A stretch of 7,123 nucleotides of DNA from Tateyamaria sp. (lineage in GTDB: Bacteria > Pseudomonadota > Alphaproteobacteria > Rhodobacterales > Rhodobacteraceae), in contig JABITU010000168.1 of assembly GCA_018668195.1 (NCBI GenBank), forward strand, positions 1-7,123, in the 5' to 3' direction. Made by a program: the position numbers and the translations under genes. Shown here in pieces: positions 1 to 6,224 of the stretch. The number at the start of each line of letters is the position of its first letter. Position 1 is the first letter of the stretch. A model generated the notes under the pieces. That model searched no databases. It was not told where the DNA came from and saw only the letters and a list, made by a program, of their open reading frames with translations.

Positions 1-19
1 AATGCCAGATCAAAAAAGG

Positions 20-205
20 TTAAGTCCGGATCGACAGACTGGGTGCTATCGCTTTCAGCAAGGCGTTTTCATCACATACCCCCTGCTTGCCATGCTCGAC
101 AACATGTTCGTCGTGCCCCATATCAACAGAAGAAATAAAATTTGTGATGCCACAGGCTCTCGCATAATCGACAAACTTGATGGATTTTTTTCCGGAAAGA
201 GACCC
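20..205 (-). pseudogene. Probable 3' remnant of an unrecognised minus-strand gene
   Basis: Read on the minus strand, about 60 codons ending in a TAA at 22-20 look like genuine protein, with an ordinary mix of residues and segments such as FVDYARACGITNFISSVDMG followed by a His/Glu-rich stretch (GHDEHVVEHG). The reading frame continues upstream into the HIBADH gene, where it is only a shadow, so any real gene has lost its start and most of its length. The pattern of a helix, a short strand and a 'SVDMG' turn faintly recalls the C-terminal part of amidohydrolase-like (DUF6282-type) proteins, but this is a weak impression from memory. The alternative is a chance open frame. A protein search with the 60 residues would decide. 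Confidence 0.3.
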
Positions 206-238
206 GGTTATCTTCTGTAACTTCAAAGGACTATCCCG

Positions 239-1108
239 ATGACAAAACTTGCTTTTCTTGGTCTGGGTGTAATGGGCTACCCGATGGCCGGGCATCTTCA
301 GGCAGCAGGGCACGACGTCACCGTCTACAACCGAACCGGCGCCAAGGCCGAGGCCTGGACCAATGAACATGGCGGATCAAATGCCGCAACGCCCGCCGCC
401 GCCGTCGTAGATGCGGATATGGTTATGGCTTGTGTTGGGAATGACGATGACCTGCGCGCCGTGTGTCTTGGCGACGATGGCGCCTTTGCGGGCATGTCCA
501 CGGGATCGCTGTTCATCGACCACACAACGGTATCGTCAAAAGTGACATCAGAGCTTTACGAGACAGCCAAGCTTATCGGGATCGGGTTTGTCGATGCACC
601 AGTATCGGGTGGTCAAGCTGGGGCCGAAAATGGGCAACTGTCGATCATGTGTGGCGGCGACGATGGCGACTATACCCGCGCCCAGACGGTGATTGCCACC
701 TATGCCAAACTCTGCCGCAGGATCGGGGGATCGGGTGCTGGGCAAATGACCAAGATGGCCAACCAAATCGCCATTGCGGGGCTGGTTCAGGGCCTCTCAG
801 AGGCACTGCATTTCGCTGACAAGGCCGGGCTGGACGGTCGCGCGGTCGTCGAAGTGATCAGCCAGGGGGCCGCGGGCAGCTGGCAAATGTCAAACCGGTT
901 CGAAACGATGCTGGACGACCATTTCGAGCACGGTTTCGCAGTGGACTGGATGCGCAAGGATCTTGGGATATGCCTCGATACAGCAGACGAAAACGGCGCC
1001 AGTCTGCCCGTCACCGCGCTGGTCGACCAGTTCTACAAGGATGTTCAGAAAATGGGTGGCGGACGCTGGGATACCTCTTCGCTGTTCAAGCGGCTGCAAG
1101 CGCTTTGA
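239..1108 (+). CDS. 3-hydroxyisobutyrate dehydrogenase-family NAD(P)-dependent oxidoreductase
   Basis: This 289-residue cytoplasmic enzyme belongs to the beta-hydroxyacid dehydrogenase family (HIBADH, tartronate semialdehyde reductase, glyoxylate/succinic semialdehyde reductase) and has the family's normal length. The N-terminal Rossmann domain has GLGVMG at residues 8-13. NRT at 31-33, after the second strand, lacks the acidic residue usual for NAD and so suggests NADP(H). The substrate-binding motif DAPVSGG starts at 119. The catalytic lysine is K172 in GAGQMTKMANQ, and K240 in the WMRKDLG segment is the second conserved lysine. The start is supported by AAGGA at 226-230, 8 nt before the ATG. 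The enzyme interconverts a beta-hydroxyacid and its semialdehyde, but the exact substrate cannot be read from sequence. Given the oxalate-CoA ligase and PanE-like genes downstream, reduction of glyoxylate or tartronate semialdehyde is an attractive inference; 3-hydroxyisobutyrate oxidation in valine breakdown is the default alternative. Confidence 0.93.
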   Translation: MTKLAFLGLGVMGYPMAGHLQAAGHDVTVYNRTGAKAEAWTNEHGGSNAATPAAAVVDADMVMACVGNDDDLRAVCLGDDGAFAGMSTGSLFIDHTTVSSKVTSELYETAKLIGIGFVDAPVSGGQAGAENGQLSIMCGGDDGDYTRAQTVIATYAKLCRRIGGSGAGQMTKMANQIAIAGLVQGLSEALHFADKAGLDGRAVVEVISQGAAGSWQMSNRFETMLDDHFEHGFAVDWMRKDLGICLDTADENGASLPVTALVDQFYKDVQKMGGGRWDTSSLFKRLQAL

Positions 1109-1109
1109 C

Positions 1110-1412
1110 GTTGATCTATTTAACGACACGTTCATTGCCTTGGTGCAGATTTTGAACCCGTAGACGTGTATTATTGCGGGGTATAAACCGAGCAGAAAAA
1201 TGCTTAGTGCTTGCCTGATTGCAGCATTTGCAGTGTTGGGGTATCTGTTTCGCAAGGCATAATAGCCGATGACCACGCTCGAACTGGCCATTGCACGTGG
1301 TACGCTCATTGGAAAAATTTTGCGTCAAAAACGCATTGCAGAACCGGAAAATGTTATGACGATTGCCGTATTCCCACTTCCAGCTATCTTCGCATTCAAA
1401 ATGGTCGTGTGA
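1110..1412 (+). pseudogene. Possible decayed C-terminal remnant of a TctA-type tricarboxylate transporter permease
   Basis: The 401 bp between the HIBADH-family gene and the CoA ligase contain no intact gene. One frame, starting just after the upstream stop codon, reads as a broken membrane protein. It contains CIIAGY and then the hydrophobic segment SACLIAAFAVLGYLFRK (about 1203-1256), with stops at 1161, 1260 and 1263. It resumes as PMTTLELAIARGTLIG before a final stop at 1410. From memory, TctA permeases end with a comparable order: a C.IGAY-like helix, a helix ending in FGVLGYLMRK, then GPM.E..LR.A...S.G. This fits a remnant with point stops and a small internal deletion. The stretch 1413-1497 shows nothing recognisable. 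A loss of a dicarboxylate carrier would fit the neighbouring genes, but the match is by eye only. Confidence 0.33.
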
Positions 1413-1497
1413 TTTGGTTGCGTCGGCTCAAGCGCCTGCGCATCCAATCAAGCGACACTGTCACCTCGGCGGAAATGACGACTGAATAGAACCAACC

Positions 1498-1502
1498 AAG
1501 GA
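1498..1502 (+). promoter_or_regulatory. Ribosome-binding site that fixes the start of the CoA ligase
   Basis: AAGGA lies 1 nt before a first ATG (1504) and 7 nt before a second in-frame ATG (1510). The first is too close for normal initiation, so the protein most likely begins MSNTLRTLL at 1510 rather than MLMSN at 1504. Confidence 0.7.
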
Positions 1503-1509
1503 AATGCTA

Positions 1510-3033
1510 ATGTCAAATACTCTGCGCACCCTGCTTGCCTCACATCATGGTGAATTGCCTGCTCTTGGGGCACCTGACCGGGGTTGGCTCAGCTATGCTG
1601 GTCTGCGCAAGCTGTCAGGTGACGTTGCAAATCAATTGGCTTCATTTGGTGTCACTTCGGGTGACCGGGTCGCTATCGTTTTACCCAACGGGCCAGAAAT
1701 GGCAGCAGCATTCATAACCATTGCGCAAAGCGTGACAACCGCGCCGCTGAACCCGGCGTATAAGCAGGATGAATACGAATTTTACCTTGATGACCTGAAC
1801 GCCAAGGCCCTCGTGGTGATGGCAGGTGAAAATGGCCCCGCAGTCGCAGCAGCGACCAAATTGGGCACCCAAATCCTGCGCCTTTATGTCGAAAACGGTG
1901 CACCAGCTGGTCATTTTTCACTGTCAGCAACCGGAGCCGGCTCGACCGTCTCCGCCGTGGATGCAAACCCCGATGATGTGGCGCTCATCTTGCACACGTC
2001 CGGGACCACATCGCGCCCCAAGATAGTCCCCCTGCTGCACAGCAACCTTGTCGCATCGGCCATCAATATCAAGACAGCGCTGGCCCTGACACCACAGGAT
2101 CGCTGTATGAACGTTATGCCGCTGTTTCACATCCACGGGTTGATCGCGGCAGTGTCCGCATCACTCGCCGCTGGCGGTTCGGTCTGGTGCGCTCCGGGCT
2201 TTGATGCGTTGCGCTTTTTCAGCTGGATGCAAGCGGCACAGCCCACTTGGTACACCGCCGTTCCAACCATGCATCAAACGATCCTGAGCCGCGCCCCCCG
2301 CAATGCAGGCGTGATTGCTGCCGTGCCGCTGCGGTTCCTCAGATCGTCTTCGGCCTCGCTCCCCGCACAAGTGATGGAGGCGCTGGCCAGTACGTTCAAT
2401 GCCCCGGTCATTGAGGCATATGGCATGACCGAAGCAACCCATCAGATGGCATCCAATCCGCTGCCGCCACGCGCGCAAAAGCCCGGATCTGTCGGCATTG
2501 CTGCCGGCCCCGAGGTCCGTATCGCGCATGAGCTGGAAAACCATCTGGTCGACGGCATTGGCGAAATTGTTATTTCTGGTGAGAACGTCACACCGGGATA
2601 CGAAAGCAACCCGGAAGCAAATGCCAAAAACTTCTTTGAGGCAGACGGCAAACGCTGGTTCCGCACGGGGGATCAAGGGTCACTTGATGAAGAAGGGTAT
2701 CTGAGCCTGACAGGTCGCCTCAAGGAGATCATCAACCGCGGTGGTGAAAAGATCAGCCCGCTCGAAGTAGACGGCATCCTTATGGATCATCCCGCAATCG
2801 CCCAGGTCGTTACCTTTGCCCTACCCCATCCCAAGTTGGGCGAAGAGGTCGCCGCCGCGGTTGTTCTCCGCGACGACCAGGACACCACCGAAGCCAACAT
2901 ACGCAGCTTTGCCAGCACGCGCCTTGCGGAATTCAAGGTGCCACGCAAAGTCATCATCATGGACGAAATACCCAAAGGGGCGACCGGCAAGATGCAACGT
3001 ATCGGGTTGGCAGAGAAACTCGGGCTGGCCTAG
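1510..3033 (+). CDS. AMP-forming acyl-CoA ligase, oxalate-CoA ligase (oxalyl-CoA synthetase) type
   Basis: This cytoplasmic enzyme of 507 residues activates a carboxylate through an acyl-AMP and transfers it to CoA. It has the full ANL-superfamily motif set: the phosphate-binding loop TSGTTSRPK at 163-171, YGMTE at 304-308, TGD at 386-388, the hinge segment GRLKEIINRGGEKISPLEVD at 402-421, and the catalytic lysine K494 in ATGKMQR. The loop has Ser-Arg-Pro-Lys where most acyl-CoA ligases have Gly-x-Pro-Lys-Gly, and Ile172 replaces the usual glycine after the lysine. The TSGTTSRPK form and the N-terminal NPAYKQDEYEFYL segment recall plant AAE3, yeast Pcs60/FAT2 and bacterial oxalate-CoA ligases. 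The PanE-like gene follows after 48 bp, probably in the same transcript. The substrate assignment to oxalate is by family resemblance and context; another short-chain acid remains possible. Confidence 0.88.
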   Translation: MSNTLRTLLASHHGELPALGAPDRGWLSYAGLRKLSGDVANQLASFGVTSGDRVAIVLPNGPEMAAAFITIAQSVTTAPLNPAYKQDEYEFYLDDLNAKALVVMAGENGPAVAAATKLGTQILRLYVENGAPAGHFSLSATGAGSTVSAVDANPDDVALILHTSGTTSRPKIVPLLHSNLVASAINIKTALALTPQDRCMNVMPLFHIHGLIAAVSASLAAGGSVWCAPGFDALRFFSWMQAAQPTWYTAVPTMHQTILSRAPRNAGVIAAVPLRFLRSSSASLPAQVMEALASTFNAPVIEAYGMTEATHQMASNPLPPRAQKPGSVGIAAGPEVRIAHELENHLVDGIGEIVISGENVTPGYESNPEANAKNFFEADGKRWFRTGDQGSLDEEGYLSLTGRLKEIINRGGEKISPLEVDGILMDHPAIAQVVTFALPHPKLGEEVAAAVVLRDDQDTTEANIRSFASTRLAEFKVPRKVIIMDEIPKGATGKMQRIGLAEKLGLA

Positions 3034-3081
3034 GCGGCGCAGGACGCGTCTACGCACCTACGTTACAAAGTAAGGGGAAAA

Positions 3082-4065
3082 ATGAAAATTTGCATTTTTG
3101 GAGCAGGCGCGATTGGCGGCTATATGGGCGTAAAACTAGCCCAAGCTGGGGCTGATGTCAGTCTGGTTGCGCGCGGGCCACATCTGGCTGCGATGCGCGA
3201 AAAGGGCCTGACCTTAATCGAAGAAGGTGCTGACCCGGTTACCGTATCTGTCACCGCCAGCGACGATCCGACCGATCTGGGCGCACAGGATTATGTCATC
3301 GTCACGCTCAAAGCCCATTCTGTACCCTCCGTTGTATCCAGAATGCAGCCCTTGATCGGTGCTCACACCACTATCGTGAGTGGCGTGAACGGGGTGCCTT
3401 GGTGGTATTTCCACAAGATCGGTGGCCCGCTTGAAGATACACGCTTAACCAGCGTCGATCCCGACAATGCGCAATGGAACGGGTTCGGCCCCGACCGTGT
3501 TCTGGGCTGTGTGGTCTATCCCGCTGCCGAAGTGTCAGAGCCCGGAACAATCCGCCATATTGAAGGCAACCGCTTTTCCCTTGGCGAACCTGACGGCAGC
3601 AAATCAGATCGGGCCATGGCCCTCTCAAAGGCACTTGCGGCAGCCGGCCTCAAGGCGCCGGTACGGCCAAAACTGCGTGACGAAATATGGGTCAAGTTGT
3701 GGGGCAATCTGTCCTTCAACCCGATTTCGGCACTAACCCATGCAACTCTGGATGTGCTTTGCACCGATCCGGGCACCCGAAATGTGGTGCGCAACATGAT
3801 GATCGAAGCGCAGCAAATTGCTGAAAAGCTGGGCGTGAAATTTCCGATCGACGTAGAGCGTCGGATCGATGGCGGTGCAGCAGTGGGTGCGCACCGAACA
3901 TCGATGCTGCAAGATCTTGACGCAGCGCGTCCGATGGAAATCGACGCTCTGATAGGGTCGGTACAGGAACTTGGCCGAGTGACCGATACTCCGACGCCCA
4001 CAATCGATACCATTCTCGCCTTGATACAATTACGTGGTCGGACAGCTGGACTTTATCGTGCATAA
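3082..4065 (+). CDS. PanE/ApbA-family 2-dehydropantoate 2-reductase-like protein, candidate oxalyl-CoA reductase
   Basis: This soluble NADP(H)-dependent reductase has 327 residues, slightly longer than E. coli PanE (303). The Rossmann motif GAGAIGG is at 7-13, with an arginine after the second strand (VARG, R31) that would suit NADPH. Catalytic residues known from E. coli PanE align with matching spacing: K205, N209 and N213 in KLWGNLSFNP, then S274 and E286, 12 residues apart as S244 and E256 are in E. coli. AAGGGG at 3072-3077 precedes the ATG by 4 nt. The gene sits 48 bp after the oxalate-CoA ligase-type gene. A PanE homologue, PanE2, is the oxalyl-CoA reductase of oxalate assimilation in Methylobacterium extorquens AM1, so the inferred reaction is oxalyl-CoA to glyoxylate. 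The default alternative is ketopantoate reduction in pantothenate synthesis. The fold and family are secure; the substrate is not. Confidence 0.9.
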   Translation: MKICIFGAGAIGGYMGVKLAQAGADVSLVARGPHLAAMREKGLTLIEEGADPVTVSVTASDDPTDLGAQDYVIVTLKAHSVPSVVSRMQPLIGAHTTIVSGVNGVPWWYFHKIGGPLEDTRLTSVDPDNAQWNGFGPDRVLGCVVYPAAEVSEPGTIRHIEGNRFSLGEPDGSKSDRAMALSKALAAAGLKAPVRPKLRDEIWVKLWGNLSFNPISALTHATLDVLCTDPGTRNVVRNMMIEAQQIAEKLGVKFPIDVERRIDGGAAVGAHRTSMLQDLDAARPMEIDALIGSVQELGRVTDTPTPTIDTILALIQLRGRTAGLYRA

Positions 4066-4157
4066 ACCGGGCAAATCGCAGTGTGCCGTTCGTCAAAAGA
4101 CCACAAGTGACCCAAAGCCGACTGCTCGAGCCCAAATTTACACTTTCGGATATCCAA

Positions 4158-4188
4158 ACCTGTATAGTCTGCCATACGGCGGACAGGT
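4158..4188 (+). promoter_or_regulatory. Inverted repeat upstream of matB, candidate operator or hairpin
   Basis: In the 188-bp gap between the PanE-like gene and matB, ACCTGT (4158-4163) and ACAGGT (4183-4188) form a perfect inverted repeat with a 19-nt spacer. Inside it, GTCTGCC (4167-4173) and GGCGGAC (4178-4184) form a second one around the 4-nt centre ATAC, with one G-T position. A TATAGT hexamer (4163-4168) resembles a -10 box, and TTTACA (4137-4142) a -35 box, but their 20-nt spacing is poor. No regulator gene lies in the window. A repressor site or an RNA hairpin controlling matB are both possible; chance is not excluded. Confidence 0.3.
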
Positions 4189-4200
4189 AACATTCAAGAA

Positions 4201-4245
4201 ATGTGCCTTCGCCCCTCCGCATGCCAAGTCAGAGAGCTGAAATAG
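4201..4245 (+). other. Candidate short leader ORF before matB
   Basis: ATG at 4201 opens 14 codons (MCLRPSACQVRELK) ending at TAG 4243-4245, 8 nt before the preferred matB start and in a different frame from matB. AAGAA at 4197-4201 is the only purine run upstream and is too close to serve well. It could couple or attenuate matB translation, but there is no support beyond its position. Confidence 0.15.
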
Positions 4246-4253
4246 CAACCCCA

Positions 4254-5771
4254 ATGGCCAATCCTCTTTATGACAGAATATTCGGTATCCATGCCGGCAA
4301 GGAAACCCCTTTTTTGCATCTCGCCGATGGGACGACAATCAGCCATGACAGCTTTCTCGACATGGCCACGCAAATCGCAAATCTAACCCTTATTCTGGAC
4401 CTAAAGCCGGGTGATCGCGTTGCCGTCCAAGTCGAAAAAAGCGTCGAGGCGCTGGCGATCTATGCGGCCTGCGTTCAGGCAGGATTGGTATTCTTGCCGC
4501 TTAATACCGCCTACACAGTCGATGAACTGACCTATTTTGTTGAAAACAGCGGTGCATCGTTGATCGTGTGTGATGAGAACAAGGCAGAAAGTCTAACGGC
4601 ACTGGCCCGTCGCGCAACGGCGCAGATCGAGACATTGAATGCCGATGGCAGCGGGTCGTTGATGAGACGGGCAGCTGCAATGTCGCGCAGATTTGTGACC
4701 GTTGCGCGCTGTGCCGATGACCTAGCGGCCCTTCTCTATACCTCTGGCACTACGGGACGCTCAAAAGGTGCGATGCTGACCCAAGCGAACCTTTTATCTA
4801 ATGCAGAAACGTTGGTTGACGTGTGGCAGTTCAACGCGACAGATGTTTTGATGCACGCGCTGCCGATTTTTCACACCCATGGACTCTTTGTTGCAACCAA
4901 CGTGATGCTTGCTGTGGGTGGTAGCATAATATTTCTGCCCAAGTTCGATCCAGATCAGATTATCGAATTGATGCCACGGGCAACAACAATGATGGGCGTG
5001 CCAACCTTTTACACCCGCCTGTTGGGTGACGACCGGTTCACAAGCGAACTGACACGCCACATACGCCTGTTTATCTCAGGCTCAGCGCCATTACTGGCAG
5101 AGACCCATTCAGCATTCGAGACCCGGACAGGTCACCGGATTCTTGAACGCTACGGAATGACGGAAACCAACATGAACACGTCTAACCCCTATAGTGGCGA
5201 ACGGCGCGCTGGTACGGTTGGCTTTCCGCTGCCCGGCGTGGAGTGCAAGATTACCGACACCATCTCTGGAGGGGCACTGCCAGACGGCGAAATAGGCCAG
5301 ATCGAAGTCCGCGGACCAAACGTTTTCAAGGGCTACTGGGAAATGCCCGAAAAGACAGCTGTGGAACTGCGGGGCAACGGTTTCTTTATCACCGGTGACC
5401 TCGGCAAGATCGACACAGATGGCTATGTCCAAATCGTTGGCCGAAACAAAGATCTGATCATCTCGGGTGGTTATAATATATACCCTAAAGAGATCGAGCA
5501 GGTGCTTGACGCGCAACCTGGTGTGCTTGAAAGCGCCGTGATTGGCGTTCCACATCCTGATTTTGGCGAAACAGTTGTTGGCGTACTGACCCAAAAGTCA
5601 GATCAACCGATCGAAGCAAACGCGATCATGGATGCACTCAAAAACACACTCGCCCGGTTCAAACACCCTCGCACCCTTGTGGTGATCGACACACTGCCAC
5701 GCAATACTATGGGCAAGGTACAAAAGAACATATTACGGGAACGGTACGCCACGATGTTCACTGATTGCTGA
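4254..5771 (+). CDS. matB: Malonyl-CoA synthetase (malonate-CoA ligase)
   Basis: MatB converts malonate, ATP and CoA to malonyl-CoA, AMP and pyrophosphate in the cytoplasm. From MANPLYD at 4254 it has 505 residues, the usual size. Motifs in order are: TSGTTGRSKG at 163-172, a VPTFYTRLL segment around R255, the MatB-type signature YGMTETNMNTSNPY at 300-313 followed by GERRAGTVG, TGD at 380-382, GRNKDLIISGGYNIYPKEIE at 396-415, and the catalytic lysine K488 in NTMGKVQK. The lysine number equals that of the acetylation-controlled lysine of Rhodopseudomonas palustris MatB, which supports this start and hints at similar control. The frame extends upstream to GTG 4203 and ATG 4221, but the extra residues do not look like MatB, and no strong Shine-Dalgarno sequence decides. 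No malonyl-CoA decarboxylase, its common partner, is present. The gene may have its own promoter. Confidence 0.94.
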   Translation: MANPLYDRIFGIHAGKETPFLHLADGTTISHDSFLDMATQIANLTLILDLKPGDRVAVQVEKSVEALAIYAACVQAGLVFLPLNTAYTVDELTYFVENSGASLIVCDENKAESLTALARRATAQIETLNADGSGSLMRRAAAMSRRFVTVARCADDLAALLYTSGTTGRSKGAMLTQANLLSNAETLVDVWQFNATDVLMHALPIFHTHGLFVATNVMLAVGGSIIFLPKFDPDQIIELMPRATTMMGVPTFYTRLLGDDRFTSELTRHIRLFISGSAPLLAETHSAFETRTGHRILERYGMTETNMNTSNPYSGERRAGTVGFPLPGVECKITDTISGGALPDGEIGQIEVRGPNVFKGYWEMPEKTAVELRGNGFFITGDLGKIDTDGYVQIVGRNKDLIISGGYNIYPKEIEQVLDAQPGVLESAVIGVPHPDFGETVVGVLTQKSDQPIEANAIMDALKNTLARFKHPRTLVVIDTLPRNTMGKVQKNILRERYATMFTDC

Positions 5772-5866
5772 CAAAATACTGCACTAACTATCTTCAAAGG
5801 CGCCAACGTGCTTCATCACAAATGACCGCATCCCCTTTCGTCTGTCTACGCCCTTAACGACAAAGT

Positions 5867-5904
5867 CTTTGGCGAGCATTCAGCCTAAGTGCGCTGCGCC
5901 AAAG
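5867..5904. repeat. Long inverted repeat (hairpin) downstream of matB
   Basis: CTTTGGCG (5867-5874) and CGCCAAAG (5897-5904) are perfect 8-bp inverted arms. The stem can continue with AGC (5875-5877) against GCT (5893-5895) if G5896 bulges out, giving 11 pairs around a 15-nt loop. It lies 96 bp past the matB stop. No T-run follows on either strand, so it is not a classical intrinsic terminator. It could still be a transcript 3' end structure for matB, or part of the decayed mobile element next to it. Confidence 0.5.
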
Positions 5905-5951
5905 TGAGGTTCGTCCCTGTTTACGGATACTGGGCCACTGTGGATCTGTCC

Positions 5952-6206
5952 ATGAAAGCAACATTACATGGAACAGCAACGCAAAACTACACAGATGATT
6001 TCAAGGCAGCAGCAGTTGATTGGCTTTATGAACCTGGCGCCACGCAGAACATGAGGTCAAAAGAATTGATGAACAGTTACTGTGGAATTTCGTGGCTGAA
6101 CAGACGCTTACTCTTCTATCAATACAGTCCTATTTCGAAAGATAATAACAAAGAAACTCCCACCTATTCTGCGTCACTGAAGCAGCAGGCTTTGTTACTT
6201 TTTTGA
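5952..6206 (+). pseudogene. Relic of an IS3-family transposase OrfA (helix-turn-helix part)
   Basis: An 84-codon frame starting MKATLHGTATQ contains NYTDDFKAAAVDWLYEPGATQ, which matches the typical opening of IS3-family OrfA proteins (Y-[ST]-[DE]-[DE]-F-K-x-x-A-V, then a turn and a second helix). RSKELMNSYCGISWLNRR follows in the place of the recognition helix, with the usual 'VAKELGIS...W..' pattern disturbed. The rest is low-quality sequence until TGA 6204-6206, and the normal leucine-zipper tail and OrfB are absent. Near the end, YSASLKQQALLL faintly repeats the OrfA opening. There is no good ribosome-binding site, and the region is visibly more AT-rich than its neighbours. An upstream GTG (5889) extends the frame but lies in the hairpin. 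I read this as a degraded insertion-sequence fragment; an intact small DNA-binding protein is less likely. The rest of 5772-6224 shows nothing else apart from the hairpin. Confidence 0.5.
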
Positions 6207-6224
6207 ATTAGTCTAGCCGGGGTA

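Noticed and set aside
142..168. Promoter-like boxes TTGTGA and CATAAT before the HIBADH-family gene
   Set aside because: The 15-nt spacing is short, and the boxes lie inside the apparent minus-strand coding remnant, so chance is likely.
1211..1489. 92-codon plus-strand frame in the gap before the CoA ligase
   Set aside because: It starts at TTG without a clear ribosome-binding site, is unusually rich in Cys, His and Trp, matches no family I recognise, and overlaps the possible TctA relic in another frame.
2161..2676. 171-codon minus-strand frame inside the CoA ligase gene
   Set aside because: It is antisense to conserved ligase motifs, and its Arg/Gly/Cys-rich translation is typical of a shadow frame.
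3716..4222. 168-codon minus-strand frame over the end of the PanE-like gene
   Set aside because: It is antisense to a gene with intact catalytic residues, and its translation shows no family motif.
4203..4253. Upstream GTG/ATG starts for matB
   Set aside because: The 17 extra residues do not resemble MatB, and the 505-residue form places the catalytic lysine at the position known for R. palustris MatB.
6187..6206. Intrinsic terminator for kdsA or the IS relic (AAGC-AGCAG-GCTT followed by a T-run)
   Set aside because: The stem is only 4 bp, the T-run starts several bases later, and it is oriented for the plus strand, where no intact gene ends.
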